Below, one piece after another: positions 9,299-18,505 of a DNA stretch of 64,000 nucleotides. The DNA is from Alteromonas sp. ASW11-130 (GTDB lineage Bacteria; Pseudomonadota; Gammaproteobacteria; Enterobacterales; Alteromonadaceae), in the NCBI RefSeq assembly GCF_026183735.1, contig NZ_JAPFRE010000044.1:76828-140827 (forward strand). The letters are read 5' to 3'. The notes beneath the pieces are model-generated. The model was not told where the DNA came from. It searched no databases and saw nothing but the letters and a program-made list of their open reading frames with translations. Numbering within the stretch: position 1 is the stretch's first letter; each line of letters opens with the position of its first letter. A program made the position numbers and the translations under genes.

Positions 9299-9910
9299 AT
9301 GAGAAAATTTGTTTTTGGCGTTGCGCTATCACTAACTTGTGGCGTTGCAAATGCTGGCTTAATTATTGATTTGGTCGGCGATAAAGATGGCTTCGGCGGC
9401 CAAGTAGCAGATGCGGTTCCAGTAGACGGAACCAGTATTGGCTCTGGCTTCAATAACCAAGACGTATCTGATCCCTTTTTTACTGATGTTTGGTTATATG
9501 AGCAATCTACAGGACCATCCCCAATTAGTTACACGCATTCATATTCTCTGGGGGGAGAAACCGCGTTAAGCGCTTTTCTTCATCTCCAAACAGCAGGCAT
9601 GGGAGACGATAGAGGCCCATGGGAATTATTTTTTAACAGCAATTTGATAGGTTCATTCGGTGGCAGCGGAAGTGGGATTGGAGGTAGTGAATCAATCTTA
9701 CATTCTTTCGCAGTTGATACTTCTTTTTTAACTGGAACAATAGACTCTATAAGTATCGTTTATCAAGACTCAAAGAATGAGGGATACGCTATAAACTTTT
9801 CTGAACTTAGAATTGTTACCGAGGCGGATGTCCCAGAGCCAGCTTCTATTGCTTTGCTAGGTCTTGGATTAGCAGGAATTGGCTTTTCTAGGAAAAAGAA
9901 ATCTTCTTAA
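9299..9910 (+). CDS. PEP-CTERM sorting-domain exported protein
   Basis: A 203-residue secreted protein: a signal peptide ending at GVANA, a low-complexity Gly/Ser/Asp-rich beta body with one aromatic-rich middle, and the C-terminal tripartite anchor VPEPASIALLGLGLAGIG followed by FSRKKKSS. This is the exosortase recognition signal: the PEP motif, a transmembrane helix and a basic tail. Such proteins are sorted by EpsH-type exosortase and often linked to exopolysaccharide. No exosortase is in the window, so sorting must be served in trans. The body has no family I recognise. It is flanked by a solo attC-like site and an IS110 relic, suggesting an acquired locus. Confidence 0.88.
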   Translation: MRKFVFGVALSLTCGVANAGLIIDLVGDKDGFGGQVADAVPVDGTSIGSGFNNQDVSDPFFTDVWLYEQSTGPSPISYTHSYSLGGETALSAFLHLQTAGMGDDRGPWELFFNSNLIGSFGGSGSGIGGSESILHSFAVDTSFLTGTIDSISIVYQDSKNEGYAINFSELRIVTEADVPEPASIALLGLGLAGIGFSRKKKSS

Positions 9911-9933
9911 TCGGAAAATCAAAACGTTTATAG

Positions 9934-9960
9934 AGCCTCGGTGTAAACTGGGGCTTTTTT
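9934..9960 (+). terminator. Intrinsic terminator of the PEP-CTERM gene
   Basis: An 8-bp stem (9934-9941 with 9948-9955, two wobble or T-G pairs) and a 6-nt loop TGTAAA end in a T run (9955-9960). Confidence 0.7.
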
Positions 9961-10074
9961 ATGCCTGACTCCAGCAAGCTCCCTCGAACCGTCCTCAGAC
10001 TGGATACAGACATCGTGCTTTGCGGCAGCCCAATCTAACCCAATAAGAACGCTAAACTCATCTACTCGTGACAT
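9961..10074 (-). pseudogene. 5' stub of an IS110-family transposase
   Basis: ATG at 10074 on the minus strand, preceded by GGGAG, encodes MSRVDEFSVLIGLDWAAAKHD and then VCIQSEDGSRELAGVRH. The IGLDWA..KHD pattern is the start of the DEDD (RuvC-like) domain of IS110/IS1111 transposases, including the first catalytic Asp. After about 38 codons the homology ends and the frame runs into the terminator of the PEP-CTERM gene, so over 85% of the transposase is missing. Confidence 0.75.
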
Positions 10075-10080
10075 AATATT

Positions 10081-10783
10081 CTCCCAACAGTTAAAGTGTA
10101 GGATATGTCAGCTCAGTCTTTCGAAGAAAATATAGCGTCAATACAAATGCCCCCCCTGAGTATTTGTTTAAGACTAAGCGCACTCAGAACAGCGAAAAAA
10201 AGCGGTAAACATCTAATGTGGTTGTGTAAGACTCGTATGAACTAAGTACATATCCTAAAAACTAATTTATCGTTTATAGAATGCGAGTGACTATACCTTG
10301 TCGTCAGCAGTCCCCTCACAAGCAGGCGAACCAATTGAACTCAAGGCTCATAGCTGTCTGTTTGGCTAGGTCGAGGCTTTGCAGGACATTTGTCAGGTCA
10401 AATATGGCCACGACATATTTTTGATCATCTCAGTAGCATGAGGCTGGATATCGTCACTCCTTAAAATGCATTGCGCAAACAAGTTATCCCGTTGCGAGAA
10501 CGTTCTTTGATGACCATCACTGTTACTTACCAATACATTTTACTTTGTTGAACCAGCAAAAAATTCAGAATAGAAGCAGTAGCTAATAAGGCTATACGGG
10601 CACGAGAAAACACATACCTGATGCCTATAAACATTAATAGAAAACCACCACATTGATGACCAATGTTATGTCACGCTAGCACCGGTTAATAAAACATGAA
10701 GTGAATCAAGGGCTTTCTTCTTGTACTCCATATTTCTTATAATTTCGTATAATTAGATCAGCCAATTTAGACTTGTCAATTGC
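10081..10783. other. Non-coding stretch between the IS110 stub and bfd
   Basis: About 700 bases without a supportable gene. The first 110 bases would be the left end of the lost IS110 element, and contain the inverted pair CTGAGT/ACTCAG around 10156-10187. A 40-codon open stretch on the minus strand near 10305-10430 has no start and no recognisable family. The rest appears to be decayed sequence. Confidence 0.4.
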
Positions 10784-10802
10784 GAAAATAACAATTATTA
10801 TC
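10784..10802 (+). promoter_or_regulatory. Fur box over the bfd promoter
   Basis: GAAAATAACAATTATTATC matches 15 of 19 positions of the Fur consensus GATAATGATAATCATTATC. It overlaps a promoter TTGTCA (10773-10778), 17-bp spacer, TATTAT (10796-10801), 29 bases before the bfd ATG. This predicts iron repression of bfd, as in E. coli. Confidence 0.8.
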
Positions 10803-10830
10803 ATTTGCAGGTAATAACTGGAATCATTTA

Positions 10831-11025
10831 ATGTACGTTTGTATGTGCTACGGCATCACAGATAAGTCCATCGCCTCAGTGGTTAAAAATGAGGGCGTGG
10901 GGAATCTTCGTGAATTACGACAACATCTCGAATTAGGTAGTCAATGCGGGAAATGCATTCAAATGGCGCAGGAAGTCATTGATTCAACGATTATTGATGA
11001 CTCTCTATTTAAAGAAGTGTGTTGA
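10831..11025 (+). CDS. bfd: Bacterioferritin-associated ferredoxin
   Basis: A 64-residue [2Fe-2S] protein that reduces bacterioferritin cores to release iron. Cluster ligands: Cys4 and Cys6 in VCMCYG, Cys39 and Cys42 in SQCGKC, the classic Bfd/Fer2_BFD spacing, with the helix-turn-helix-like GNLRELRQHLELG between. The gene is alone (no bfr next to it) and sits beside the TonB/FecIR block. A Fur box covers its promoter. Confidence 0.95.
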   Translation: MYVCMCYGITDKSIASVVKNEGVGNLRELRQHLELGSQCGKCIQMAQEVIDSTIIDDSLFKEVC

Positions 11026-11033
11026 TAGTTCGC

Positions 11034-14000
11034 TTAATTAAACAGATACGATAGTTGTAGATAGTAAAAACCGCCGCTGATACCGTTCGGTGATGTAGGC
11101 GGATACAAGGCACCAACTTCTCCCTGAAAAGGATTTTCATCTGGACGACCATCCAACACATTTTTAGCTCCCAAAGCCGCGTGAAGATGGTCATTTATCT
11201 GCCAGCCTAACTCAGCATCGAGCGTGATTATAGGGCTAAGAAAAATATCCATTCCGGCCGACGCATCGAGGTGATCTTCATAAAAACTACCGTAATAATT
11301 TACGCGCCACGTCACTGCCCAGTTTTCAACTGACTGTAAAAGAGTAATATTCGCTCTATGCGCTGGTAAGTTATCTTCTAACATGCGTATGCGGGCATCT
11401 GTTAAGTTGGGCTTATAAACTATTCGGTCAGACTTGAGGCGATGGGGATAGCGGTTAACACGCTCAACTTTTGTGTCTGTCCAGTTGTAGGCTAAAATCA
11501 TTTGATTATTAATTTCATCAAAATTAAATTCATAATGAAGCACTAAGTCGACACCCTGCGTGTTGGTATCGAAGTCGTTAGTAAAAAATTTCACGCTCTG
11601 GTAGCGTTCAGCTTCTGGGTAGCCCTGAATAAATAAGGTATCTATATCTGCTTGCGTCAGTGTAATCGCTGACGTTGTACTTATTCTATCGTGAAGCCGA
11701 ATATTAAAGTAATCCAGCGTAACGTATAGCTGTTCATCATACATGGCCACCAAGCCTATACTGGTGTTAACCGACTCTTCCGGGGTTAATGGCGTTGCCC
11801 CCGCCTGTAACGATATAGCATTGGTTGGTGGAAGTGTAGCTTGGTCTTCAAGTCCGTTTGCAGAATACGCCGTGGTGACATTGATAACGTTACTTTGCCC
11901 CACGGTAGGCGCTTTAAATCCTGTACTTGCTGACCCCCGAATGGCGAAGAAATCGTTTATTTCCAAACGGCTACTAATTTTGCCATCAAAGGTGCTGCCA
12001 AAATCAGAGAAATTCTCAATCCGAGAGGCGATACCGAGCTCCCATACGTCCGTTATAAAAAGTTCGGTGTCGGTATACATGGCCCAGTTATGTCGGGTCC
12101 AATGTCCTGAAGAAACGGGTTGATAACCTGGAAACCCATTTGAACCAATACTGAAACCTTGACTAATGCCCGACGACGGATTAAACGCGAAAGGCCCCGC
12201 TTGCCATGATGCTTCATCGCCAGCGTGTTGGTGATAGGATTCGGATCGCCATTCTAACCCAAATGCCACATTAACGGTTTCTGCCAATTCAGTTTCAATT
12301 GACCTACTAATATCAAGATTAACTGTACGTTCAATCTGGCTAACGCCACCAGGCCGGAAAGCCGTGGGCGAATCTGGCCCGAATGAAGGGTTGACGGAAT
12401 TTTCGATTCTATAGTCAATACCTGAGTAACCTACCCCAACACTCGCGTCCCATTGCCAGTTTTGGAGTGTTCCTTTGACGCCAAAAAAGGTGGAGGCATC
12501 TTTTATTGTGCCACCGAATTGAGGTGTGAAGCCCCCGGGAAACCATTCATTGAAAGCAAAGCAATTTTGTCCCAGTTTTGTGTCGTTATCAGCAATCGAT
12601 TGATAATCGGCTTGTTCTAGCAGATTGCCGTCCGACAAACTTATTTGGGGGCACTGAATACCTTCATTCACACCATCCAAGTCGGCTATGAGCAAGGTGG
12701 GCGATTGGGTGATTGTGGTATCAACGAAGACCCCTTCGCGTTTTTGTGGATGTCGATAATAAAAACCACCCTGAATTTTTCGCAAGGCAGTATTGCCGAA
12801 AATGTACGCATTAGTTGTGTTATTTAACGAAAATTGGGCGTTGAATGCGGATTTAAAATCGTATTCAACGTCCAAGGCCCCCCACGTTTGCGCAGGATTA
12901 GGCACGAACTTATTACCACTTTCGAACAACGACTGGGCATCGGCCCGTTGCACGCTGCGCGATGTTGCCTGTTGTTCTCGATACTCTGCGGTGAGATTGA
13001 TAAAACTACGGTCATCTATTTTAAATCCTTTATTAGCCTGTAGTTGAACCGATTGCCCATCCCCCTCATAGTATTCTCCTGCCTTTATCTTAAACGAACC
13101 GCCTTGCGCTTCATCTTTCAATACAAAGTTGATTACTCCTGCGATAGCGTCTGAGCCGTACTGAGCCGCGGCTCCATCTCGCAATACCTCAACTTGTTTC
13201 ATGGCCGCACCAGGTAGCACCGATATATCTGGCCCCTGTGCACCGTCAGATAAACCACCGCCAAGGAAGGTAATGACTGCAGAACGGTGGCGGCGCTTTC
13301 CATTAATGAGCAACAATGTATGATCAGATGCCATACCTCGAAGATTGGCGGGACGAACTAAACTGGTGGCATCGTTAATGGGTTGGTCATTAACATTCAG
13401 CGAGGGGACTACCACACTAAGCATATTTAGTACGTCCCCGCTCTCTTGGGCTGCAAATCCGTTTTCACTGACAATATCAAGCGGTACCGATGAATCAGTT
13501 ACAGATCTTGGGGCATTTCGCGTTCCCACTACCGCTATCCGTTCTAGTCCGTATGCACCTTCGTCGGGATTTTCACTCTCATTCGGTTCGTCAAGGTCAT
13601 CTGCACGTCGTGAAGGGTTCGTCGTGACACTGAGCATACCCGATTTATCAATCGATACGGCCAAAGCCGTGCCTTCTAATAATCGCTGCAACCCTTCTTG
13701 CAAGGTAAACTCGCCATTCAATGCGTTTGTATCGACTTTCTCAGCCAGCTCAAATGGAAATAACAATGTAGTATCGGCCTGGCGGGCGAATTCAGTTAAC
13801 GCGCTATCCGCTTTTTGTTTCGATATAGAGAAGTGAATTTTCGGGTTAGCATCGGCAACAACATTTAAAGAGATGCCTGCAAAGAAAAGCGTAAATAGCA
13901 CTCTGCATTTATGCAAAAATGAGGCGCACGAAAGTTTCTCGTAATAAAGTCGGCTACGAGTAACAAAACATGTCTGAGAGGTTATCAAATGCCTGCGCAA
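11034..14000 (-). CDS. TonB-dependent receptor with N-terminal signalling (STN) domain
   Basis: An outer-membrane transducer/receptor of the FecA/FpvA type. The STN domain (about 52-110, IHFSISKQKADSALTEFARQ and LNGEFTLQEGLQRLLEGTAL) precedes the plug (about 150-290, with GLASDHTLL-like NLRGMASDHTLLLINGKRR and GAAAQYGSDAIAGVINFVLKD) and a 22-strand barrel ending in FYYLQLSYLFN with terminal aromatic-Asn. The STN domain should signal to the FecR protein encoded just upstream. The longest frame opens at a TTG at 14000; a TTG at 13916 gives a cleaner signal peptide (HKCRVLFTLFFAGISLNVVADA), so the start is uncertain. Strongly similar to the receptor at 15917, which lacks the STN domain. Ligand unknown. 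Confidence 0.93.
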   Translation of the reverse strand: MRRHLITSQTCFVTRSRLYYEKLSCASFLHKCRVLFTLFFAGISLNVVADANPKIHFSISKQKADSALTEFARQADTTLLFPFELAEKVDTNALNGEFTLQEGLQRLLEGTALAVSIDKSGMLSVTTNPSRRADDLDEPNESENPDEGAYGLERIAVVGTRNAPRSVTDSSVPLDIVSENGFAAQESGDVLNMLSVVVPSLNVNDQPINDATSLVRPANLRGMASDHTLLLINGKRRHRSAVITFLGGGLSDGAQGPDISVLPGAAMKQVEVLRDGAAAQYGSDAIAGVINFVLKDEAQGGSFKIKAGEYYEGDGQSVQLQANKGFKIDDRSFINLTAEYREQQATSRSVQRADAQSLFESGNKFVPNPAQTWGALDVEYDFKSAFNAQFSLNNTTNAYIFGNTALRKIQGGFYYRHPQKREGVFVDTTITQSPTLLIADLDGVNEGIQCPQISLSDGNLLEQADYQSIADNDTKLGQNCFAFNEWFPGGFTPQFGGTIKDASTFFGVKGTLQNWQWDASVGVGYSGIDYRIENSVNPSFGPDSPTAFRPGGVSQIERTVNLDISRSIETELAETVNVAFGLEWRSESYHQHAGDEASWQAGPFAFNPSSGISQGFSIGSNGFPGYQPVSSGHWTRHNWAMYTDTELFITDVWELGIASRIENFSDFGSTFDGKISSRLEINDFFAIRGSASTGFKAPTVGQSNVINVTTAYSANGLEDQATLPPTNAISLQAGATPLTPEESVNTSIGLVAMYDEQLYVTLDYFNIRLHDRISTTSAITLTQADIDTLFIQGYPEAERYQSVKFFTNDFDTNTQGVDLVLHYEFNFDEINNQMILAYNWTDTKVERVNRYPHRLKSDRIVYKPNLTDARIRMLEDNLPAHRANITLLQSVENWAVTWRVNYYGSFYEDHLDASAGMDIFLSPIITLDAELGWQINDHLHAALGAKNVLDGRPDENPFQGEVGALYPPTSPNGISGGFYYLQLSYLFN

Positions 14001-14128
14001 ATTATTCTGTAATTATTATAGTTTTGCCCATAGTTACACGAACTACATTAATATCTCAACTACTTAAGTTTATCAGAAGATGTCAGGAACTAACGATAGT
14101 GTAAGGCAAAAATTCGCTTTGCTTTAAT

Positions 14129-15196
14129 TTATCCAGCTGATCTGAGCTCAATTACTTCATCCAGTTTCTGCGTGTGTTCAATTTGAAAGCTATTTTTTAA
14201 AGCAAACAACAAACCGTCTATATCGCCTACCTTGAAAAAGCCTGCCACACGGCGATCATTGAGTTCTTCATTCATCAGTTTAAATTGTATTGGCGTATAT
14301 CTCCCTATTTCCTGAAGCACTTTGTACAAAGGTTCGCCTTTGAAAACAATCATCCCCTGTTGCCAGGCCAGATCTTCATCAATGTCGTTTTCACTCACAT
14401 TATGTTTTTGCTTAACCGCACCCTGCACCATTGCTTTCTCACCAGAAAACATCAACAGGCCCTCGGTCGCTATAGGCTTTCTAGTAATAAGTGACTGCAC
14501 ACCACTTTGCGACTCATCGCTATCATTTTGTTTAACTAATACCCGTCCTTCTGTCACAACCAGTTCAAAGGCTTGATTTTCGACATACTGCATATTAAAT
14601 GCGGTACCTACGGCGGTGACAGAATTTTTCCCAGCATTTACGGAAAAAGGGCGTTGTTTATCATGGGCCACCGTGAAATGCGCTTCGCCTCGAATTAAAT
14701 CAATTAATCGCTGACTATCGGTATAGGTAACTTCAATTATGGTATCAGTATTTAAATGTACGATTGAACCATCTGACAACGTAATGTTTTTTTGTTCACC
14801 GATGGCAGTTTCAACCTTTTGCTGTAGCACAATGACTGCTTCAGGCGTCCGTTCAACCCAAGCCCAATCCATCATCATACCTACACCTAATGCCATCAAA
14901 GCAAAGCCAGCTGCAACACTCCAACGAGCCTGTTTTACCAATTTACGCAAGCGGCTGACTTGCTGAGTTTGCGCTTCTCGTAATGGGAACAAGCCTGATA
15001 ATTCATTCATCACACTCATGTCATCCCATAACTGTGCGATTTGTAACAGCATCTTGCGATGACTTGAGGACAACGTTGCCCAGTGTTGTAGCTCTTTGGT
15101 CTCTGCTGGCGTCAAACCACGATCAATACGGCTGATCCACTCAGATGCCTGTTGGTGAATCGTATCTTTACTGGAAAATTGACTAATATTGTTCAT
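14129..15196 (-). CDS. FecR-family transmembrane anti-sigma factor
   Basis: It transmits occupancy of the surface receptor to the sigma factor. From ATG 15196 the protein has about 355 residues; the frame extends 21 codons further but would then overlap the sigma gene, and ATG 15196 lies 8 bases after the sigma stop. The N-terminal DUF4880 region has ASEWISRIDRGLTPAETKELQHW. One membrane segment follows (WSVAAGFALMALGVGMMMDW), then the periplasmic FecR domain (VETAIGEQKNITLSDGSIV, FSVNAGKNSVTAVGTAFN), and a C-terminal STN-like secretin fold (VLQEIGRYTPIQF). It lies between the sigma gene and the STN receptor. Confidence 0.93.
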   Translation of the reverse strand: MNNISQFSSKDTIHQQASEWISRIDRGLTPAETKELQHWATLSSSHRKMLLQIAQLWDDMSVMNELSGLFPLREAQTQQVSRLRKLVKQARWSVAAGFALMALGVGMMMDWAWVERTPEAVIVLQQKVETAIGEQKNITLSDGSIVHLNTDTIIEVTYTDSQRLIDLIRGEAHFTVAHDKQRPFSVNAGKNSVTAVGTAFNMQYVENQAFELVVTEGRVLVKQNDSDESQSGVQSLITRKPIATEGLLMFSGEKAMVQGAVKQKHNVSENDIDEDLAWQQGMIVFKGEPLYKVLQEIGRYTPIQFKLMNEELNDRRVAGFFKVGDIDGLLFALKNSFQIEHTQKLDEVIELRSAG

Positions 15197-15203
15197 GCCG
15201 TTA

Positions 15204-15758
15204 CTACTTCGTATCGTGATTAGCGGAGATAGATGAAATTTGCTCATCCCCTTCATCATTCAATGTCGCTAAATATTGACTACAATGAAGCAAACCTTTT
15301 GCTACATGTTTTTCTACCGTGCTTTCACTTAGGCCGACCAATTCGGCGATTTCTTTTTGCTTCATTCCATAGACTTTCTTAAGCAAAAACACGCGTTTTA
15401 CTTCTGGAGAAAGTGTATCTGTGGCTCGACAGAAATTAATAAATCGCTCTTTACTCTCAACATGTTTTTCAAGCGTATGCCCAACTAACTCGTGAGGAAG
15501 TGTGTCCATATCATCCATAGCCTGATGACGCGTATTGGCGGCGCTGGATACATGATTAAGGGCCAAATTTTTTACTGTTCGTAGCATGTACGTTCGCGCA
15601 TAGCGAATTTCCTGCTTTAATTCAGCTTCATAACTCTTAATAAAGGCTTCTTGAACGATATCTTCTATATCGTCCATACTGACAATGGAGCTGATCGCTC
15701 CCATTAACTTCGAGCGATACTTTATATAGGTGGCGGAAAGAGTCGACTGTTTAGTCAT
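15204..15758 (-). CDS. ECF sigma factor, FecI type
   Basis: A 184-residue sigma-70 family factor. Region 2 (about 10-80) includes the DIVQEAFIKSYEAEL motif; region 4 (about 120-170) includes LSPEVKRVFLLKKVYGMKQKEIAELVGLSESTVEKHVAKGL. It is the first gene of a sigma/FecR/STN-receptor transcription unit, so it probably drives the receptor at 11034 and perhaps its paralogue. No Fur box was seen upstream. Confidence 0.94.
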   Translation of the reverse strand: MTKQSTLSATYIKYRSKLMGAISSIVSMDDIEDIVQEAFIKSYEAELKQEIRYARTYMLRTVKNLALNHVSSAANTRHQAMDDMDTLPHELVGHTLEKHVESKERFINFCRATDTLSPEVKRVFLLKKVYGMKQKEIAELVGLSESTVEKHVAKGLLHCSQYLATLNDEGDEQISSISANHDTK

Positions 15759-15881
15759 AGTTTTATTCTTATATGTGTACTTTGATATTTACACTTTTTG
15801 CCATTCTGCCAGCTTTTCGTGCTCATTGTCACGTTTGATTCACAACTATCGAACTTTTCAAACGCTAATTACAAGCAAAAT

Positions 15882-15903
15882 AGAGGGGCCCAATGCCCCT
15901 CTC
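15882..15903 (-). terminator. Intrinsic terminator of the TonB receptor at 15917
   Basis: GAGGGGC / GCCCCTC stem around CCAAT, followed on the minus strand by TATTTT. It separates the receptor transcript from the sigma gene 130 bp downstream. Confidence 0.7.
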
Positions 15904-15916
15904 GCTTTAACACCTA

Positions 15917-18505
15917 TTAAAAGGTATAGATGCCTCTAACGTAGTAGAAACCACCATTAATACCGATAGGAGAAGTTACTGGATATTGAGCACCAGCGAC
16001 TTCTGTATCCCACAGCGTATTTTCATCAGGATATTCGTCCAATGCATTCTTAGCACCTATCGCAATTTCAAAATTGTCAGCAAAAGCATAAGCTGCTTCC
16101 AAATCTAAGGTGATTTCAGAACTGATTTTAGGAATATCTAAAGCTGAATCTAAGTGGTCTTCATAGATGCTGCCAAAGTAATTAACTCGACCTAGGAAAC
16201 GCCAGTCACCCGTCTCATGGGTAGTGGTGAAACTCCAACGTACAGCTGGCAGGTTATTTTCCAGCATTCTTACACGATAAGGCGAGATATTATCTGAAGC
16301 TTGGTCTACTTCAGTAGAGGTCCAATTGTAGGCTAGTGAGTACTTAGTCTCTCCATCCCACATATCCATACTGTAGTTAGCTACCACGTCGACACCTTCA
16401 GTAGTGGTGTCAAAGTCATTAGTGAAGAAGCTTACTTCCGTGAAACTGGATGCATCGCTCACACCTTGTGCTAACAACTGTGCGATGTCATCGTCAGTTA
16501 ATTTAATTCCAGACGCGGTACTTAAGCGGTCCGTTACTTCAATATTGTAATAGTCAACTGTCATGAACAGACCATTATCAAAATCAGCAACCAAACCCAC
16601 GCTCATACTGGTGGATTCTTCTGGTGTCAATTGCTCACCACCTTTTAACACTGAAATTGGATCAGTTGGAGGCAATGTCGCCCGGTCTATTAGCTCACCA
16701 TCCGTACCAAAAGCAGTGGTAACATTTCTTACGTTACTTTGGCCAAGAGTCGGGGCTTTAAAGCCGGTTGAATAAGCACCACGCAGTGCAAAACTGTCAG
16801 TCATCTGCCAGCGAGCGGCTAATTTACCCTTTAACGTATCCCCAAAGTCGGAGAAGTCTTCGTAACGTGCGGCGGCAGCAAGCATAAATGATTCGGTTAA
16901 GTACATTTCAGCGTCAACATAAAAAGCGATGTTGTGACGTGAGACTTCACCCTGACTTCGCGCTGACAAGCCTGGGAAACCATTTGAGCCGATACCGAAG
17001 CCCTGACTACCTAGTGGCCCAATGGCATAAGAAGCAGGGTCACCCGCTATACTTTCATAGGTCTCATGACGATACTGGAAACCACCAGCAAGATAGATTG
17101 GCTCGTACAAACCAGCATCTATCGGCTTAGTCAAGTCGATATCAAGCGTCTGTTCACTTTGGATATACTTGCCTGGTTTAAACGACATTGGGGTATCAGG
17201 ACCGAGTGACGGGTTGATGGTATTAGAGATAGCAAAATCAATCTCATTTTGACCCAAGTTAACACTTACATCATAACCAACTTCGTTTGCAAACTCGCCT
17301 TTAGTACCAAACACTAGTGACATGTCAGTTACGACACCGCCAAAGCGCGGGGTGAAACCGCCAGGTAACATCTCGTTAAAGGCAAAACAGTTTGCTCCAA
17401 CAGCCGTGCTATTGTCTGCAATTAGCGCATAACTAGGACTTTGTAATACGTTGTCGCCGATTACTACATCTGGGCAGCTAATACCTTGGTCGATTCCATC
17501 AAGGTCACCTACCAGCAACAGCGCTTCGCCATCTTCGTTAGTGCCCCCATCAAACACGCCTCCTCGTGTATGCGGATTACGGAAATAAAAGCCACCTTCA
17601 ACTTCACGTTCAGCATAATTACCAAACATATACGCTTCTGCGTCGTTACTTAATTCTAAACCTAAATTCGCAAAGAGCTTAATGTCGTCCTTGATTTCCG
17701 GATTGCCCCAGATTTGTGCTGGGTTAGCAACAAATGTGTTCCCCGCGGAAATCAACCCTGCAGCGTCATCTCGCTGCACACTACGTGATGTTGGATCAGA
17801 GGTCCTGTATTCGGCAGTTAGGTTCACGAAGCCCGCTTCAGTTAATGGCATACCAATATTGCCAGAAACTTGATACATTCTACCGTCACCTTCGTAAAAC
17901 TCACCTGCACGAGCCTCGATAGAACCGCCCTCGGCATTATCTTTAAGGACAAAGTTTACTACCCCGGCAATCGCATCTGAACCATATTGGGCAGCGGCAC
18001 CATCCCGTAGTACTTCCACTTGCTTTAATGCAGCAGCGGGTATTACCGAGATGTCAGGGCCTTGTGCACCGTCAGATAAGCCGCCGCCCAAGAACGTAAT
18101 AACCGCAGAACGGTGACGACGTTTACCATTAACCAATACCAAAGTATGGTCAGAAGCCATGCCGCGTAAGTTCGCAGGACGAACTAATGTGGACGCATCA
18201 TTAATAGGCTGCTCATTTACGTTAAATGATGGTACAACGGTCTGCATCATGGAGACCATGTCAGTTGAACCTTGATTTTTAAATTCTTCGTCGGAGATGA
18301 CGTCTACCGGAACCGCAGAATCGCCAACTGAGCGGGGGGCAGCACGAGTACCGACAACCGCTATTTTCTCGACATCGTTATTGTCAACTGTATCGGCTGT
18401 ATCTTCTTGTGCCAGAACAGGTGTCGCAGCAAACGCACTAACTGTTATTGATGCTGCCAACACTGCGCGGACATTTTTAGATAAAAGTGTCAGTGAAGTT
18501 TTCAT
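15917..18505 (-). CDS. TonB-dependent outer-membrane receptor (no STN domain)
   Basis: A 862-residue receptor. Signal peptide ending at TPVLAQ, a TonB-box-like DNDVEKIAVVGTR, a plug with NLRGMASDHTLVLVNGKRRHRSAV, GAQGPDIS and GAAAQYGSDAIAGVVNF, then the barrel ending in YYVRGIYTF with C-terminal Phe. It is a close paralogue of the receptor at 11034, sharing whole motif blocks (for example the GLSDGAQGPDIS and FAFNEMLPGGFTPRFGG segments), so the pair probably arose by duplication, one copy having an STN domain. The FecI/FecR pair lies between the two copies. Substrate not known. Confidence 0.93.
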   Translation of the reverse strand: MKTSLTLLSKNVRAVLAASITVSAFAATPVLAQEDTADTVDNNDVEKIAVVGTRAAPRSVGDSAVPVDVISDEEFKNQGSTDMVSMMQTVVPSFNVNEQPINDASTLVRPANLRGMASDHTLVLVNGKRRHRSAVITFLGGGLSDGAQGPDISVIPAAALKQVEVLRDGAAAQYGSDAIAGVVNFVLKDNAEGGSIEARAGEFYEGDGRMYQVSGNIGMPLTEAGFVNLTAEYRTSDPTSRSVQRDDAAGLISAGNTFVANPAQIWGNPEIKDDIKLFANLGLELSNDAEAYMFGNYAEREVEGGFYFRNPHTRGGVFDGGTNEDGEALLLVGDLDGIDQGISCPDVVIGDNVLQSPSYALIADNSTAVGANCFAFNEMLPGGFTPRFGGVVTDMSLVFGTKGEFANEVGYDVSVNLGQNEIDFAISNTINPSLGPDTPMSFKPGKYIQSEQTLDIDLTKPIDAGLYEPIYLAGGFQYRHETYESIAGDPASYAIGPLGSQGFGIGSNGFPGLSARSQGEVSRHNIAFYVDAEMYLTESFMLAAAARYEDFSDFGDTLKGKLAARWQMTDSFALRGAYSTGFKAPTLGQSNVRNVTTAFGTDGELIDRATLPPTDPISVLKGGEQLTPEESTSMSVGLVADFDNGLFMTVDYYNIEVTDRLSTASGIKLTDDDIAQLLAQGVSDASSFTEVSFFTNDFDTTTEGVDVVANYSMDMWDGETKYSLAYNWTSTEVDQASDNISPYRVRMLENNLPAVRWSFTTTHETGDWRFLGRVNYFGSIYEDHLDSALDIPKISSEITLDLEAAYAFADNFEIAIGAKNALDEYPDENTLWDTEVAGAQYPVTSPIGINGGFYYVRGIYTF

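Noticed and set aside
10305..10430. A 40-codon open stretch on the minus strand in the bfd upstream gap
   Set aside because: No start codon, no ribosome site and no recognisable family; such a length is expected by chance.
13345..13836. A 163-codon plus-strand ORF antisense to the STN receptor
   Set aside because: Ser/Thr-rich product typical of an antisense shadow of a conserved gene; the minus-strand receptor explains the region.
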